Shown here: piece by piece, positions 1-6,722 of the stretch | How positions within the stretch are numbered: position 1 is the stretch's first letter | How the letters are laid out: each line of letters starts with the position of its first letter | NCBI GenBank assembly: GCA_964512385.1 | Contig: CAZEHZ010000114.1 | Location: 1 to 6,978 of the forward strand | Origin: CALXXL01 sp964512385 | Lineage (GTDB): Bacteria; Verrucomicrobiota; Lentisphaeria; Victivallales; Victivallaceae | Direction: 5' to 3' | DNA length: 6,978 bases | Position numbers and translations under genes: made by a program | Notes under the pieces: model-generated | Told to the model about the DNA's origin: nothing | What the model saw: only the letters and a program-made list of their open reading frames with translations | Databases searched by the model: none

Positions 1-14
1 CTATATATCCACGG

Positions 15-32
15 GGTTTTCTTCTGAAAACC
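15..32. repeat. Short perfect hairpin near left edge
   Basis: A 7-bp perfect inverted repeat (GGTTTTC at 15-21, GAAAACC at 26-32) encloses a 4-base loop. CGG at 12-14 could also pair with CCG at 36-38 across a 3-base bulge. A second, weaker pairing (34-40 with 52-58, one G:T) competes with this extension. Neither structure is followed by a T-run on either strand, so it is not a convincing terminator. It may be a remnant of an upstream transcript end or a leader structure. Its role is unknown. Confidence 0.3.
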
Positions 33-87
33 GAGCCGGTAAAAAATGTATATCGGCTTATTGATAATTTAAAATCTTAAAAAAAGT

Positions 88-106
88 TTAAAATTCCTTA
101 TTTTAA
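88..106. promoter_or_regulatory. Operator-like inverted repeat upstream of the LacI-family gene
   Basis: TTAAAAT at 88-94 and ATTTTAA at 100-106 form a 7-bp inverted repeat with a 5-base spacer. It ends four bases before the -35 box at 111. LacI-family genes are often autoregulated from operators near their own promoter, which makes this a candidate. However, the classical LacI/PurR operator has a central CG and no spacer, and the surrounding DNA is very AT-rich, so the repeat may be chance. Confidence 0.2.
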
Positions 107-110
107 CTGC

Positions 111-138
111 TTGACATTATAGTTTTTACGGTTATATT
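111..138 (+). promoter_or_regulatory. Sigma70-type promoter for the LacI-family regulator
   Basis: A perfect -35 hexamer TTGACA (111-116), a 16-bp spacer and a -10 hexamer TATATT (133-138, five of six consensus positions) are seen. Transcription would begin near 145, giving a leader of roughly 35 bases before the ATG at 181. A modest ribosome-binding sequence AGGGA lies at 166-170, 10 bases before the start. This is the best-formed promoter on the + strand of the window. Confidence 0.65.
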
Positions 139-180
139 TAACTTATTAGCTTCAACGATGTACACAGGGATTTATAGAAG

Positions 181-1209
181 ATGGATAATAAAAGACAACG
201 CCGCGTAACAATGGCGGATATTGCAGAAGAGTTGGGGATTTCCACCAAAGCAGTTTCTATGGGCTTGAATCAAAGTCCCGGTATTTCTGCCGCGTTACGG
301 GAAAAAATCTTGAAAACCGCCAGAGCAATGCATTATCAACCCAATATTGCCGCCCGTGGTTTGGTTAAAAACCGCAGTTATTTACTGGGCGTAATTTTAC
401 CATATTTACACTACAGCTTCTGGTCGCATATCGTGTCCGGGCTGGAAGAGGTGGCCGAGCGGGAAGGATATGGTCTGCTGGTGGCCAGTTGCGGTGAAGG
501 CGAAGAGAAACTGGAACGGGTGTTAAGCCAAATGGCCGGTCGGTCGGTGGATGCCATTATCGCTTTGCCGTCGCCGGAAACCATTGATAATTATAAGCGT
601 TTTCTGGAGGCGGAAACCATCAGCTTTGTTCAGGTGATGGAACCTTGTCTGGAGTTGGGCAATGCGTATGTTTGTGTGGATAACGTAGCGTCGTCTTATA
701 CGGCGGTAAAACATCTTATCCAGCTGGGGCATAAAGAGATCGGCTTGATTTCTCATGAATTTGAAGGATTAAGTATGACCGGGCGTAGTGCCGGATACCG
801 TTTAGCGATGGAAGAAGCCGGTATCGAAATAAATCAGGATTATCATTATAATTGTTTGCTGGATACTGATGAAGCGGAAAAAGCGGCGTTACTGCTGTTG
901 GCGTCGGCTCCGCAGGTAACGGCGATTTTTGCGGCATCGGACAATGCGGCCTTAGGGGTATTGCGGGCGGCGATTCGTTTACGGCGGCGCATTCCGGAAG
1001 ATTTGGCGGTAATCGGCTTTGATGATTTGGAATTGGCCAGTCAACAGGCGGTGCATCAATTAACCACCATGGCACAGCCCAGAATTGAGATTGGCCGTTT
1101 AGCGGCTAAAATGGCTTTTGCCATGATTGCTCAAGAAGCCATAGAGCCGATTCGTTTACAGGCCGACTTAGTTATCCGCACCACTACAGTACCGGGGATG
1201 CAGCGATAA
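181..1209 (+). CDS. LacI/GalR-family transcriptional regulator
   Basis: A DNA-binding repressor or activator that senses a small ligand, usually a sugar or nucleoside, in the cytoplasm. The 342 residues match the usual family length. Residues 10-30 form the N-terminal helix-turn-helix (TMADIAEELGIS then TKAVSMGLN). Residues 53-62 (QPNIAARGLV) are the hinge helix that inserts into the operator minor groove. From residue 67 follows the periplasmic-binding-protein-like ligand domain, with family marks at 244-260 (PQVTAIFAASDNAALGV), 276-284 (AVIGFDDLE) and 300-316 (PRIEIGRLAAKMAFAMI). The ATG at 181 is chosen because it gives a standard short tail before the helix-turn-helix and follows a promoter. 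The gene converges on the hisC-DUF4434-exported protein cluster and is separated from it by a terminator. Its target could be that cluster, its own promoter or genes to the left of the window. The ligand cannot be told from the sequence. Confidence 0.95.
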   Translation: MDNKRQRRVTMADIAEELGISTKAVSMGLNQSPGISAALREKILKTARAMHYQPNIAARGLVKNRSYLLGVILPYLHYSFWSHIVSGLEEVAEREGYGLLVASCGEGEEKLERVLSQMAGRSVDAIIALPSPETIDNYKRFLEAETISFVQVMEPCLELGNAYVCVDNVASSYTAVKHLIQLGHKEIGLISHEFEGLSMTGRSAGYRLAMEEAGIEINQDYHYNCLLDTDEAEKAALLLLASAPQVTAIFAASDNAALGVLRAAIRLRRRIPEDLAVIGFDDLELASQQAVHQLTTMAQPRIEIGRLAAKMAFAMIAQEAIEPIRLQADLVIRTTTVPGMQR

Positions 1210-1332
1210 ATAGTAGATAATATAATAGGTGCGTTGGATAGTATATGCGTTGGCTGTGCCGCTCAGGTACTAAACAAAAGCGATTTGCCGTCTTGTCTAC
1301 AATGTACTATTTTAGGTTTGAGCGACAATACT

Positions 1333-1370
1333 AAAAGCGGACATCACCAAAAATGATGTCCGCTTTTTTT
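1333..1370. terminator. Strong rho-independent terminator between convergent genes
   Basis: A perfect 14-bp stem pairs 1333-1346 with 1354-1367 around a 7-base loop (CCAAAAA). On the + strand it continues into a run of seven T (1364-1370), so it should end the LacI-family transcript. On the - strand the stem finishes in four T followed by AGTATTG, so it may also stop the opposing operon, less efficiently. The 1210-1332 spacer before it shows no gene. It contains only an 8-base direct repeat TGCGTTGG (1230-1237 and 1246-1253), probably chance. Confidence 0.88.
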
Positions 1371-1379
1371 CACTTGGAT

Positions 1380-3143
1380 TTATTTGATAACCAGCACTTT
1401 ATAGCTCCACGGAGCTAACGTGAGCGAGTTGGTCTTTTTTAAGTCCGTAGTTTCACCAGTGGTAACTTCCGTCATGGTACTACCGCTTAGGTTGGTAAAG
1501 TTAAGCCGCAACTTCTGTTCATTATCCTGTTTGTTCAACAGAATAATTACCGTTTGGCCATCGCCCTGAAAGGCGTATGCTCCATTGATTGCCGCCGGAG
1601 GAGACAGACGAGCTAAATCCTTAATGCTTACTTCTTTAGTGTTTGCTAAATACTGATTGGTCAAGTTGACAAATTTGGTATAAATATCCAAAGAAATTAA
1701 CGAACTGCCGTAGAAGGTCGGCCCCGACCAAATCTGCATACCGTTGGCACCGGTATTGAGGTACGCTTCAATTAAACGGAACGCAAAGTTCTCGATATTC
1801 AACCGCGGCATCGGTACTCCCGGAGTCTGAAAACCTTCCATCTGCATCTCCGCCGGTAACATCGGCACTTTACCCTGCAGGGCATTGGCGGTGTTACGCA
1901 ATTCATCCATCGACCCGAAATATCCGGCGCCGGCGGCGTCCATACCGCAATCCGCCATAATTTTCCAGCTCATCGCATAGGTTAAGCGAGTCAAGTCCAC
2001 ATAAGGCGCCTGGTCATATTCATAGCCGGAATAAACCTCAAACGTGCAACCGGGGAACTGTTCCTTAACCACTTTATTGGCCAGTTTTGCCAAATCACGG
2101 GATTGTTCGCAATTATACTGAACCCATTCGTTTTTATACTTTTCCGTAATAATTTCCGGAGTCAAATCTGCCGCCGGAATATTAAATTGTTTACCAAATT
2201 TATTTAAACTGTATTCGGTTAAGTCGCCCACAATTTTAGTGCCGCGAGATTTAAATGCACCACGTTCGGCATCATAAATCACCACTTTAAACTCTTTACC
2301 GTCCATTAGAAATTTGATGTATTCACGCATAAAAACTTCGCCGACTTCCGGGTGGTCAATCAACCAGGCGTTATCGTAAACGATATCGTTGCGCCCGGCG
2401 AGTTCTGCCGGCAAGCCGTTTTTCTCAAAATATTTACCGATACGTTCGCCGAAGAAGGCGGTACCGTGAATAGTGTCAAATTTATCCTGAAAATCCACTA
2501 CGCCTTTTTGCCTCGGAGTTTCTTCACGCATTTCGTAAAAACGATTGGCACCGGCTTGCACCAAACCATTCATATAAATGGGCAGGAATTGTTCGTCTAA
2601 ACCTTGGAAGTTCCAAATAATCAGCGGCTTCTGATTCTTTTCGCCGGAAAGTTGCGGCCAGATTTGCAACGGTATTTCCTGCGTGTATTCATTGCCGTCG
2701 GCGGAGAAAACAAACTTTACGTTAGTTAAACCTTCCGGGGCGTTCTGCACATCTAAAACAACGGGCAGCCACGTTTGGGTTTCGTGGTTAAAACTTTCCG
2801 GCGGAAAGGTCATCGTCAGGACATTTTTTTCCTGTTTCACCTTGCTGGGCACGGCGGTTAAAGAGGGGTACGGAATCGCATAAACGGAGGGTTTATCCGG
2901 GTTGAGCCACGCGGTCGGCTGGCCTTTGTAAACCACACCGTCCGGCAAAGTAACCGTTAAAACCGCCTCCGACGCATTTTTTATCGACGGCATAAATTCC
3001 CATGCCGCCAGTTGTTCCAGATTATTCGGCATGGCGGCCGGAGTGATGCGTGGCCACCAGAATATTTGGGGGTCTTCCGCCACGGCACTGAATACGGCGC
3101 AAAATGCGGTGCATAGAGCCAACAAACTTTTAAACAGTGTCAT
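1380..3143 (-). CDS. Exported TIM-barrel-like protein, possible glycoside hydrolase
   Basis: Family not recognised with certainty. The 587 residues begin with a clear Sec signal peptide: K5, a hydrophobic core over about 6-20, and an AVA motif before E23, giving likely cleavage after A22. Residues 25-165 are rich in beta-strand patterns and look like an N-terminal beta domain. Residues 172-495 alternate hydrophobic strands and helices like a TIM barrel (LIIWNFQG, FKVVIYDAERG, ANGMQIWSGP). Residues 515-587 resemble the small C-terminal beta-sandwich often found after such barrels. Candidate acidic catalytic residues at strand ends are D291/E293 and E432/E436; this is a guess from position. The ATG at 3143 is supported by the SD sequence AAAGGAG (3156-3150), 6 bases away. 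It is last in the hisC-DUF4434 cluster, 64 bases behind the DUF4434 gene, with its own promoter. A secreted or periplasmic role on polysaccharide or glycoconjugate is inferred. A non-catalytic carbohydrate-binding role is also possible. Confidence 0.85.
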   Translation of the reverse strand: MTLFKSLLALCTAFCAVFSAVAEDPQIFWWPRITPAAMPNNLEQLAAWEFMPSIKNASEAVLTVTLPDGVVYKGQPTAWLNPDKPSVYAIPYPSLTAVPSKVKQEKNVLTMTFPPESFNHETQTWLPVVLDVQNAPEGLTNVKFVFSADGNEYTQEIPLQIWPQLSGEKNQKPLIIWNFQGLDEQFLPIYMNGLVQAGANRFYEMREETPRQKGVVDFQDKFDTIHGTAFFGERIGKYFEKNGLPAELAGRNDIVYDNAWLIDHPEVGEVFMREYIKFLMDGKEFKVVIYDAERGAFKSRGTKIVGDLTEYSLNKFGKQFNIPAADLTPEIITEKYKNEWVQYNCEQSRDLAKLANKVVKEQFPGCTFEVYSGYEYDQAPYVDLTRLTYAMSWKIMADCGMDAAGAGYFGSMDELRNTANALQGKVPMLPAEMQMEGFQTPGVPMPRLNIENFAFRLIEAYLNTGANGMQIWSGPTFYGSSLISLDIYTKFVNLTNQYLANTKEVSIKDLARLSPPAAINGAYAFQGDGQTVIILLNKQDNEQKLRLNFTNLSGSTMTEVTTGETTDLKKTNSLTLAPWSYKVLVIK

Positions 3144-3149
3144 AAAAAT

Positions 3150-3156
3150 CTCCTTT
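3150..3156 (-). promoter_or_regulatory. Strong ribosome-binding site of the exported protein gene
   Basis: Read on the - strand the sequence is AAAGGAG, close to the full anti-SD complement, six bases before the ATG at 3143. It is the strongest SD on the - strand of this window. It decides the start codon and suggests the third gene is translated well on its own. Confidence 0.8.
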
Positions 3157-3176
3157 AAAGTTGTAAATCCATCCTT

Positions 3177-3204
3177 ATTATAGCTTTTAAATCTGATTTT
3201 TCAA
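3177..3204 (-). promoter_or_regulatory. Internal sigma70-type promoter before the exported protein gene
   Basis: On the - strand TTGAAA (3204-3199, five of six consensus positions), a 16-bp spacer and a perfect TATAAT (3182-3177) are seen in the 64-bp gap behind the DUF4434 gene. Transcription would start near 3170, leaving a leader of about 27 bases that contains the SD. It would give the last gene of the cluster its own transcript in addition to read-through from hisC. Confidence 0.6.
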
Positions 3205-3207
3205 CCA

Positions 3208-4167
3208 TTACAGTTGGTTATTATGGATAAATTTCATATATTCATCATATAATTCCGCCGCACCCGGCTGAGCGTTATATGCCGAACTGTTGGCCGGATT
3301 GATTAAGCCGGGGTATTCATAGATTAAAATCCGGTCCACAAACGGGGCAACGTTCTGCAGTTGCTGTTTTACCCGTTCAAACTTGGCCGGAAGCAGGGCG
3401 GAGTGATACACTTTACCTTCAAATTCAAAAACCTCCACATCGGCCCATAATGCTTTGCCGCCGACTTTGTTGTGCGCTTTACGCAGATTTTCAAAGAATT
3501 TAGCGGTTTGCGACACATCGGCTTTTTGCACGCCAATCTCATCCTGATACGCAAAGATATCGGCATCAAGCTGTTCCAGCTGTTTTACGTAGGTGTCGTC
3601 CGTCCGCATAATGCAGGTTCCGTAAGGCGCAATCAACAACGGTTTTTCGGGGGCTAAATTACGGAATCGGGTGCGGTTGTAATTGACATATTGAATAAAT
3701 TCGGGAGCAAAATACGGCGTAACGGCGGCCTCGTTCGGCAGATACCAACCGTAAAAACTGGGGTGATGACCGTACATGGCAAAAATTTCATCGGTGGCGG
3801 CGTCCCGCAGACGGCGTACTTCCGGCGAGCCGAACATGCTGTTCATGTCATCCCATTGGCCAAAATAATCATTCGGCATAAAAACTTTCAAATGATACTT
3901 GTCGCACGCGCTCAAAAACGTTTCCACCAAATCCAAATTCGGATCGGCCATCGGGAAACGAGGCACTAATTTACTGGGATAGTAGGCTTTTACATCCTGA
4001 GCCACGCTTAAGAGTACCAGATATTCCATGCCGGCGGCGGCAATTTCCGCCACTAAATTTTCCCATTGAACGGCGGTCATTTGGCGGAACGCCGGATTCC
4101 AGTACACGCCTTCTTTTACATTATGATGCTGAAATTCAAACCAGCTGCCGTTGATTTTAATCGTCAT
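3208..4167 (-). CDS. DUF4434-type TIM-barrel protein, glycoside-hydrolase-like
   Basis: The 319 residues match my recollection of the DUF4434 family, TIM-barrel proteins of undetermined activity related in fold to glycoside hydrolases. The N-terminus (GSWFEFQHHN, residues 7-16) and the segment AVQWENLVAEIAAAGMEYLV (32-51) are the typical first strand and first helix-strand unit. FYGWYLPNEA (138-147) holds an Asn-Glu pair (N145, E146) like the acid/base position of clan A hydrolases. Other acidic strand ends are D209/E210, E245 and E284, candidates for a partner. There is no signal peptide, so it is predicted cytoplasmic, unlike the next gene. It follows hisC by 22 bases. AAGGA at 4183-4179 lies 11 bases before the ATG, a rather long spacing. 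Substrate and activity are unknown. It might process an imported oligosaccharide, but this is inference. Confidence 0.82.
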   Translation of the reverse strand: MTIKINGSWFEFQHHNVKEGVYWNPAFRQMTAVQWENLVAEIAAAGMEYLVLLSVAQDVKAYYPSKLVPRFPMADPNLDLVETFLSACDKYHLKVFMPNDYFGQWDDMNSMFGSPEVRRLRDAATDEIFAMYGHHPSFYGWYLPNEAAVTPYFAPEFIQYVNYNRTRFRNLAPEKPLLIAPYGTCIMRTDDTYVKQLEQLDADIFAYQDEIGVQKADVSQTAKFFENLRKAHNKVGGKALWADVEVFEFEGKVYHSALLPAKFERVKQQLQNVAPFVDRILIYEYPGLINPANSSAYNAQPGAAELYDEYMKFIHNNQL

Positions 4168-4189
4168 TTTTTTGAGTTTCCTTTTACCG

Positions 4190-5254
4190 TTATTGGGCCA
4201 AAAATTCTTTGGTTAATTCAATCAAACGAGCCATTTCCGCCGGAGTCCCCACCGTTATGCGCACATATTCGGCGGTGGTCGGCTGTTTGAAATAGCGGAC
4301 AAAAACATGTTTAGCGGCTAAAAACTTAAAGTACTCTTCGCCGTTGCGTTTGGGCGGGCGGGCAAACAGAAAGTTGGTGGCCGACGGCACAATATAAAAG
4401 CCCAACGCCGTTAATTCGGCGGTAAGCGCTTTACGGGTTTCTTTCACTTTCTTTACGGTTTCGGCAAAATATTCCCGGTCTTCCAGGGCGGCCTGAGCGA
4501 TAACCTGCGCCAACGCATCCATGTTATACGAGTCTTTTAACTTCATCATGCCGCTGATAATGTCGGCCGACGCCACCGCATAGCCGGTGCGAATCCCCGC
4601 CAGCGAGTAACTTTTTGACAATGTGCGCATTACGATGACATTCGGATACTTGACGGCCAGACTCATGCACGAGTCGTCGGCAAAGTCGGCGTATGCTTCA
4701 TCAAACATCACCACTCCGTCAAAGTTTTGGCAAATCTGCTCCATTTTCGCCAATGGAAAGGTGTTGCCGGTGGGGGCGTTCGGACGGGTGATAATCAGCA
4801 AATTGGCTGGGGCGGCCAGAGCCAATAAATTGTCCGGCATGGCAAAAGTGTCGGCGGCCAATGGAATCCGGATTACCGGGGCTTCCTGCATTTTGGCCAG
4901 CTCCAGATACAGCGAATAGGTGGGGTCCAGACAAGCCAGTGGTAACTCCGGCGCGGTAAACGCCCGGAACGTCATGGTTAAAATATCGTCGGAACCGTTG
5001 CCGATAATCACGTTTTCCCGCGCCACATTATTTAACGCGGCCACGGTGTTGCGCAATCCGTCTGCCGTAGGGTCCGGGTAACGCCGCAATTTGTCGGTAC
5101 AGAATTTTGCGGCGGCGGCGGCCACCTGCGGCGATGGCGGATACGGATTTTCGTTAGTATTCAGTTTTATAATATCGGCCACTTTGGGTTGTTCGCCCGG
5201 AGTATAACCCGTCATGGCGGCGACGGTATTGCGGAAATAACTCTTTTTATTCAT
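4190..5254 (-). CDS. hisC: Histidinol-phosphate aminotransferase
   Basis: A PLP-dependent fold-type I aminotransferase. HisC converts imidazole-acetol phosphate and glutamate to histidinol phosphate and 2-oxoglutarate in cytoplasmic histidine biosynthesis. The 354 residues match the family length. Motifs in order are LNTNENPYPP (31-40), GNGSDD (85-90, cofactor phosphate region), RPNAPTGN (157-164, with N159), FDEAYADF (184-191, with D185 and Y188), SKSYSLAGIRTGY (213-225, with Schiff-base K214 and R222) and YVRITVG (330-336, with substrate carboxylate R332). Position 157 is Arg where many relatives have Asn or Ser; the essential PN-PTG remains. No other his genes lie nearby, so it is a stand-alone copy and could also serve aromatic amino acids or be a paralogue. 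It heads the - strand cluster. The SD before its ATG is weak (GAAAG only), which is compatible with modest expression. Confidence 0.92.
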   Translation of the reverse strand: MNKKSYFRNTVAAMTGYTPGEQPKVADIIKLNTNENPYPPSPQVAAAAAKFCTDKLRRYPDPTADGLRNTVAALNNVARENVIIGNGSDDILTMTFRAFTAPELPLACLDPTYSLYLELAKMQEAPVIRIPLAADTFAMPDNLLALAAPANLLIITRPNAPTGNTFPLAKMEQICQNFDGVVMFDEAYADFADDSCMSLAVKYPNVIVMRTLSKSYSLAGIRTGYAVASADIISGMMKLKDSYNMDALAQVIAQAALEDREYFAETVKKVKETRKALTAELTALGFYIVPSATNFLFARPPKRNGEEYFKFLAAKHVFVRYFKQPTTAEYVRITVGTPAEMARLIELTKEFLAQ

Positions 5255-5321
5255 AAATAAGTGCTTTCAAGTTTAAAAAATATTTGTTTAAAATCACAAT
5301 GTTTTTATTATTTTGCCTATA

Positions 5322-5350
5322 AATATAACCCCTAAACTTGCATTTTGTAA
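5322..5350 (-). promoter_or_regulatory. Possible hisC promoter
   Basis: On the - strand TTACAA (5350-5345), a 17-bp spacer and TATATT (5327-5322) could form a promoter for hisC. The -35 match is poor (three of six), so the call rests mostly on the -10 box. If real, it overlaps the mreB promoter on the opposite strand and leaves a leader of about 60 bases before hisC. The rest of the spacer is AT-rich and contains GTTTAAAA twice (5271-5278 and 5286-5293). Confidence 0.3.
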
Positions 5351-5365
5351 ATCGTGCTATATAAT
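5338..5365 (+). promoter_or_regulatory. Probable mreB promoter
   Basis: A perfect -10 TATAAT (5360-5365) is preceded by a 16-bp spacer and a weak -35 TTGCAT (5338-5343, TTG conserved). Transcription would start near 5372 and leave a leader of about 37 bases before the ATG at 5409. A G-rich sequence GGGGTG (5398-5403), 5 bases from the start, is the only SD candidate. Confidence 0.5.
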
Positions 5366-5408
5366 AAATAGTGAAATATATTAAAAAAAACAAGAATGGG
5401 GTGCTTTT

Positions 5409-6440
5409 ATGAGCTTTCTGGCACGATTAACCAAAATATTTTCGTCCGACATTGGCGTGGACTTGGGTACCGCCAACTGTTTGGTCTTTGTGCGCGACCG
5501 CGGCATTGTGATAGACGAACCGTCGGTGGTGGCGATTAACGAAAATACTAAGAAAGTGGAAGCGGTGGGGGATGACGCTAAACGTATGTTGGGGCGTACT
5601 CCGGGGTCGATTCGCGCCATTCGCCCGATGAAAGACGGCGTTATTGCCGATTTTGATGTTACCGAAACCATGCTGCGCTGTTTTATCGGTAAGGCCATGA
5701 ATGCTCAACCGTGGTATCGCCGGCTGCTGCATCCACGGGTGCTGGTGGCAGTACCGTCAGGTATTACCGAAGTGGAAAACCGGGCGGTGAGAGACTCGGC
5801 CAAGCGTGCCGGCGCCGCAACGGTGGAAATTGTGGAAGAACCGATGGCGGCCGCAATCGGGGTGGGGTTGCCGGTTAGTGAACCGTCCGGCAGTATGATT
5901 GTGGATATCGGCGGCGGTACAACTGAAGTGGCGGTAATCTCGTTAATCGGGATTGTGGCGGCCAAGAGTGTGCGGGTCGGCGGCGACGAGCTGGATTCGG
6001 CCATTATGCAGCACATGAAACGGGAATATAATTTGATGATTGGTGAGCGTACAGCGGAACGCATTAAGATAGAATTAGGCTCGGCGTATCCTTTAAAAGA
6101 CCAGGAGACGCTGGAAGTGCGCGGGCGGGACTTAGTGTCCGGAATGCCGAAAACGGTATGTATTTTGGCGGAAGAGGTGCGCATAGCATTGCAGGAGCCG
6201 ATTACGTCTATTGTTGAAGCGGTGCGCGGCACCTTGGAACGTTGTCCGCCGGAGTTGGCGGCCGACTTGATTGAGCGTGGAATTATGCTGGCCGGTGGTG
6301 GCGCCATGTTGTTAGGCTTGGATCGCCTGATTTCAGAAGAGACCGGTCTGCCGGTTTTTGTGGCTGAAAATCCGTTGAAAGCGGTAGCCAACGGTACCGG
6401 AATCATTCTGCAGGAGATGTCCGACCGCGATCTGTTTTAA
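5409..6440 (+). CDS. mreB: Rod shape-determining protein MreB
   Basis: The bacterial actin homologue. It binds ATP, forms membrane-attached filaments along the inner face of the cytoplasmic membrane and guides the elongasome (MreC, MreD, RodZ, RodA, PBP2) that builds the lateral cell wall. The 343 residues match the usual length. Residues 1-13 (MSFLARLTKIFSS) can form the amphipathic membrane-binding helix. Phosphate-1 loop IGVDLGTAN lies at 15-23, VEEPMAAAIG at 142-151, phosphate-2 loop DIGGGTTE at 166-173 and the adenosine motif LAGGGAMLLG at 294-303. All key nucleotide-binding motifs are intact and the ends are complete. It is divergent from hisC and followed directly by a terminator, so it appears to be transcribed alone; mreC and mreD, its usual companions, do not directly follow. 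Identification is secure. Whether the genome has further mreB copies cannot be told. Confidence 0.97.
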   Translation: MSFLARLTKIFSSDIGVDLGTANCLVFVRDRGIVIDEPSVVAINENTKKVEAVGDDAKRMLGRTPGSIRAIRPMKDGVIADFDVTETMLRCFIGKAMNAQPWYRRLLHPRVLVAVPSGITEVENRAVRDSAKRAGAATVEIVEEPMAAAIGVGLPVSEPSGSMIVDIGGGTTEVAVISLIGIVAAKSVRVGGDELDSAIMQHMKREYNLMIGERTAERIKIELGSAYPLKDQETLEVRGRDLVSGMPKTVCILAEEVRIALQEPITSIVEAVRGTLERCPPELAADLIERGIMLAGGGAMLLGLDRLISEETGLPVFVAENPLKAVANGTGIILQEMSDRDLF

Positions 6441-6446
6441 ATCACT

Positions 6447-6481
6447 AATCCGCCCCCTGACCACAGCCGGGCGGATTTTTT
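6447..6481 (+). terminator. Rho-independent terminator of mreB
   Basis: A perfect 9-bp GC-rich stem pairs AATCCGCCC (6447-6455) with GGGCGGATT (6469-6477) around a 13-base loop. It runs into six T (6476-6481). It begins six bases after the mreB stop codon and would make mreB a single-gene transcript. Confidence 0.85.
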
Positions 6482-6517
6482 GTTATACGGGAAAACATAA
6501 TATCGAAGGTTTGGTAT

Positions 6518-6722
6518 ATGAGTGAATCGAACGATTTTATGGTTAGTTTGTTGAAACGTCGTCGGCAACATAATGTGATGTCTACCGACTCAACAGGACG
6601 CAGTGGAAGTTATTTTGGCCTGGACTCTTATTAGTAAGCGGGCAGAATATTATATTGATATTTGCGACGACTATTTAAATGGAAAGCGTAACACTTGTTT
6701 GCATTTTGATATTTTTATGTGA
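6518..6722 (+). pseudogene. Small reading frame, probably frameshifted
   Basis: Not recognised. An ATG at 6518, with a fair SD GAAGG at 6505-6509, opens a frame of 38 codons ending at TAG 6632-6634. Its tail is rich in Gly and Ser. In another frame, 6597-6722 reads as a more protein-like stretch of 41 codons: DAVEVILAWT, then LISKRAEYYI, then DICDDYLNGK and RNTCLHFDIFM before TGA. Dropping one G at 6596-6597 fuses both parts into a continuous 67-residue protein joined as STDSTDAVEV. This suggests a recent one-base insertion, a sequencing error, or two chance frames. The composite is charged, soluble-looking and has no signal peptide. The 317-base stretch 6441-6757 holds only this frame, the mreB terminator and a promoter candidate. 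Confidence 0.4.

Noticed and set aside
158..180. ATG at 158 as an earlier start for the LacI-family gene
   Set aside because: It is in a different frame from the regulator, and no in-frame start upstream has better signals.
716..1075. Open frame of 119 codons on the - strand inside the LacI-family gene
   Set aside because: It is antisense to a well-supported gene. Its Pro-rich composition mirrors the codon pattern of the opposite strand.
1230..1253. Direct repeat TGCGTTGG, two copies
   Set aside because: Two 8-base copies in a spacer do not make an array. There is no array, integrase or transposase nearby.
3203..3220. Small inverted repeat at the end of the DUF4434 gene as a terminator
   Set aside because: Only about 5 bp pair and no T-run follows on the - strand, so it is unlikely to stop transcription.
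3472..3969. Several + strand frames of 61 to 92 codons opposite the DUF4434 gene
   Set aside because: They overlap a coherent, full-length protein on the other strand and show no domain or convincing start signals.
5705..6406. Open frame of 233 codons on the - strand inside mreB
   Set aside because: It lies wholly antisense to a secure mreB, is rich in Ser, Pro and Thr as expected for a shadow frame, and has no recognisable motif.
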